Under the pieces are notes generated by a model. That model worked only from the letters and a program-made list of their open reading frames with translations, did not search any database and was not told the DNA's origin. The position numbers were made by a program, and so were the translations under genes. DNA of 15,073 nt from assembly GCA_036003885.1 (NCBI GenBank), contig DASYSA010000377.1:1-15073 (forward strand), written 5' to 3'. Source of the DNA: DASYSA01 sp036003885 (GTDB lineage Bacteria > Acidobacteriota > Blastocatellia > UBA7656). Shown here piece after piece: positions 13,419-15,073 of the stretch (position 1 is the stretch's first letter; each line of letters opens with the position of its first letter).

Positions 13419-15073
13419 TCAGAGCGGTACGTCGTCCGGCACCTCTGCCATCGCATTACCCAGGTCGCCATTTGCGGGTACGGACATGGCGATCGCTGCA
13501 GCGGCAGTTCCCTGCAAGACGCTATCCGAGAGGATCACGCCATCCATTGCCATCACGCCGTCTGCCAACAGCACGCCGTCTGACAACAGCCCTCCGCTCA
13601 AAGAAAGTGTGCCACTCGACAGAAGTGTCCCGTCGGATAGCAGCACTCCGTCGGAGAGCAATACGCCATCCGAAAGCAACACCCCATCCGACGATAGCAC
13701 GCCATCCATACACATCACCCCATCCGACAACAGGACTCCGTCACTCTGATAGATTCCCTGGAACAGGGTGACCAGATTCTGTCCTGTAATGACATTCCAG
13801 CGCTGGACTAAGCCACCACCCCACGCAAAGGTTTCCGAGGCTATAGAGGTTGACTGTGTGGGATTAGAGAGAAGCAAGGAAGTCCCGAGGGTGGGATTCA
13901 CAAGGTCCTGCTTAATCAAGCCGGCTAATCGAACCGCTCCCTCGACGTTTAAGAGCCCCGCTCCCTGTTCCAGGTTGTCATAACCGGCAATCGGTTTAGC
14001 GGTGTATTCCAGAGCCGCCTTCACCAGATTTGGCGTAAGGGTCGGATTTCGTTGAAGCAGGAGTGCGACTGTTCCGGCGACTACCGGACTCGACATGGAC
14101 GTTCCGCTCAGACGCATCATACCTCGCGTCGGGTCCGTGGTGCCTGTGGAAACATTTAGCGTCGGATTATCCGTCACCAGCCGGTTGTTCGGGGACTTCG
14201 CCGCAATTAGCTTGTTTCCCGGAGCGACCAGATCGGGCTTGATCATATTGTCGTAGTGCCGTACGCCGGAGACGTCGGTGTAGTAGCCTCGGGTCGGGCC
14301 TCTCGAGCTGTAGGAAGTTATCCCGTCGTCGGAGCGGGGGTTTGTTCCGAAAGTATTGGCGGCCCCAACCGTTATCGCGGAGGGCTCGATGCCGGGAGAG
14401 TGTATGCCTCCATATACTTTGGCCCCATTCGCGTCCTTGCCGAAATTCCCAGCAGCCACGCAGACGACGATTCCCGCGTTGAAAGCTCTCCTCACCGCCT
14501 GGCAAATCGGATCGTAAAAATAGGAATCAACAGCAGTGGTTCCGAGGCTGATATTCATCACTCTTATGTTGTATGAGGCCTTGTTCGATATGCACCAGTC
14601 TATGCCCGCGATAACCGCCGAACTCGATCCCCCTCCTTGAGAGTTGAGGACTCTCACGTTGATCAGATTTGCCGCTGGAGCCATGCCCGTGTACGCCCCG
14701 CTGGAGATAACGGAGTTACTGGCCGCCAGAGAGGCCACGTGAGTGCCGTGGCCGTAAGGATCATCGATCCGACCCTCGCCGGTGAAATCGACGTTTGCTA
14801 TAACCCGCGCGGTAGTGAGTGACGCGTGATTAGCATAGATTCCCGAGTCGAGCACCGCTATGCCTATGCCGGAGCCGTTTATCGTTCCGGCAGTACCGTA
14901 GTACCTCGCCTGATCTGCGCCCGTTGTCAGCTCAAGGTGACCGACTCCGCTAAGGTGAGTCGGCCTGTCGAGAGAGATGTAGCGTACTTCAGTCTTGCCG
15001 GCCAAGGTGTTGAGCGACCGAAACGGAATCTTTAATGAGAACGCATCGACATTCGTGTATCCCTTGGTTACCA
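13419..15073 (-). CDS. Subtilisin-like serine protease (S8) with SDGV-repeat tail (5' end off window)
   Basis: The frame is open to the right edge, so the N-terminus (signal peptide and most of the propeptide) is missing. The visible start, TKGYTNVDAFSLKIPFRSLNTLAG, fits the end of an I9-type propeptide. The catalytic domain has the complete triad: Asp in GIAVLDSGIY, His in YGHGTHVASL, Ser in SGTSMSSPVVAG, plus the oxyanion Asn in CVAAGNFG. After the domain (ending GAGLLNVEGAVRLA) come about 40 residues and then thirteen hexapeptides of type LLSDGV (DNA 13515-13748), finishing with a 31-residue tail. A secreted or cell-surface protease is most likely. TTG 15003-15005 is in frame but should not be taken as start, because homology-like sequence continues upstream of it. 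Confidence 0.92.
   Translation of the reverse strand, partial: VTKGYTNVDAFSLKIPFRSLNTLAGKTEVRYISLDRPTHLSGVGHLELTTGADQARYYGTAGTINGSGIGIAVLDSGIYANHASLTTARVIANVDFTGEGRIDDPYGHGTHVASLAASNSVISSGAYTGMAPAANLINVRVLNSQGGGSSSAVIAGIDWCISNKASYNIRVMNISLGTTAVDSYFYDPICQAVRRAFNAGIVVCVAAGNFGKDANGAKVYGGIHSPGIEPSAITVGAANTFGTNPRSDDGITSYSSRGPTRGYYTDVSGVRHYDNMIKPDLVAPGNKLIAAKSPNNRLVTDNPTLNVSTGTTDPTRGMMRLSGTSMSSPVVAGTVALLLQRNPTLTPNLVKAALEYTAKPIAGYDNLEQGAGLLNVEGAVRLAGLIKQDLVNPTLGTSLLLSNPTQSTSIASETFAWGGGLVQRWNVITGQNLVTLFQGIYQSDGVLLSDGVMCMDGVLSSDGVLLSDGVLLSDGVLLSDGTLLSSGTLSLSGGLLSDGVLLADGVMAMDGVILSDSVLQGTAAAAIAMSVPANGDLGNAMAEVPDDVPL
13515..13748 (-). repeat. Thirteen 18-bp tandem repeats inside the S8 protease gene
   Basis: Each 18-bp unit encodes a hexapeptide of type x-S-D-G-V-L (examples SDGVLL, MDGVLS, ADGVMA). 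Units vary at third positions and at some residues (SSGTL, LSGGL), so the array is old or under selection at protein level. The regular Asp-Gly spacing suggests a stacked beta-helix or a calcium-binding-like tail; this is inference. Confidence 0.8.

Noticed and set aside
13515..13748. CRISPR-like array
   Set aside because: The 18-bp period has no spacers and lies in frame within the protease gene.

Overview
The window looks like chromosomal DNA of a free-living Gram-negative bacterium, most likely an acidobacterium (Blastocatellia-like). That is inference from gene content: a c554-type multiheme cytochrome, GAF-SpoIIE and HD-GYP/GGDEF regulators, a J-like/PilZ fusion and a subtilase with an SDGV-repeat tail. 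No rRNA, tRNA, CRISPR array or transposase gene was seen.

Layout. 1-902 (-): N-terminal part of a membrane sensor (LytS-type 5TM plus dCache-like domain) running off the left edge, with a good sigma70 promoter. 903-1304: intergenic, holding a 92-bp palindromic MITE-like element flanked by 9-bp direct repeats. 1305-2801 (+): secreted protein with a degenerate metallophosphoesterase-like domain and four c-type haem motifs. Its frame is interrupted by a single TGA exactly where a conserved-looking Cys would be expected (CG-TGA), which makes it a strong selenoprotein candidate. 2840-4507 and 4543-5016 (-): an acyl-CoA synthetase and, upstream, a NYN/YacP nuclease. 5017-5184: repeats and a terminator. 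5185-6246 (-): secreted FecR-domain protein with its own promoter. 6599-7837 (+): GAF-SpoIIE phosphatase. 7865-10306 (-): membrane HD-GYP/GAF/GGDEF protein. 10307-10730: intergenic, with a large G/C-skewed inverted repeat containing a G-quadruplex motif. 10731-11384 (+): exported dual-specificity-phosphatase-like protein. 11381-12235 (-): J-domain-like/PilZ fusion. 12484-13164 (-): stand-alone membrane sensor domain, preceded by a 50-codon small ORF (13192-13344). 13419 to the right edge (-): subtilisin-like protease with thirteen hexapeptide repeats at its C-terminus.

How the genes may work together. The right half has a cyclic-di-GMP flavour: a composite synthase/hydrolase, a PilZ effector with intact binding motifs, and a sensor module resembling the N-terminus of the synthase/hydrolase. 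Two phosphatases of other classes (SpoIIE/PP2C and PTP) lie beside them. The most distinctive item in the left half is the in-frame TGA in the multiheme protein, with a strong hairpin directly after it. Whether the host has Sec machinery cannot be seen from this window.
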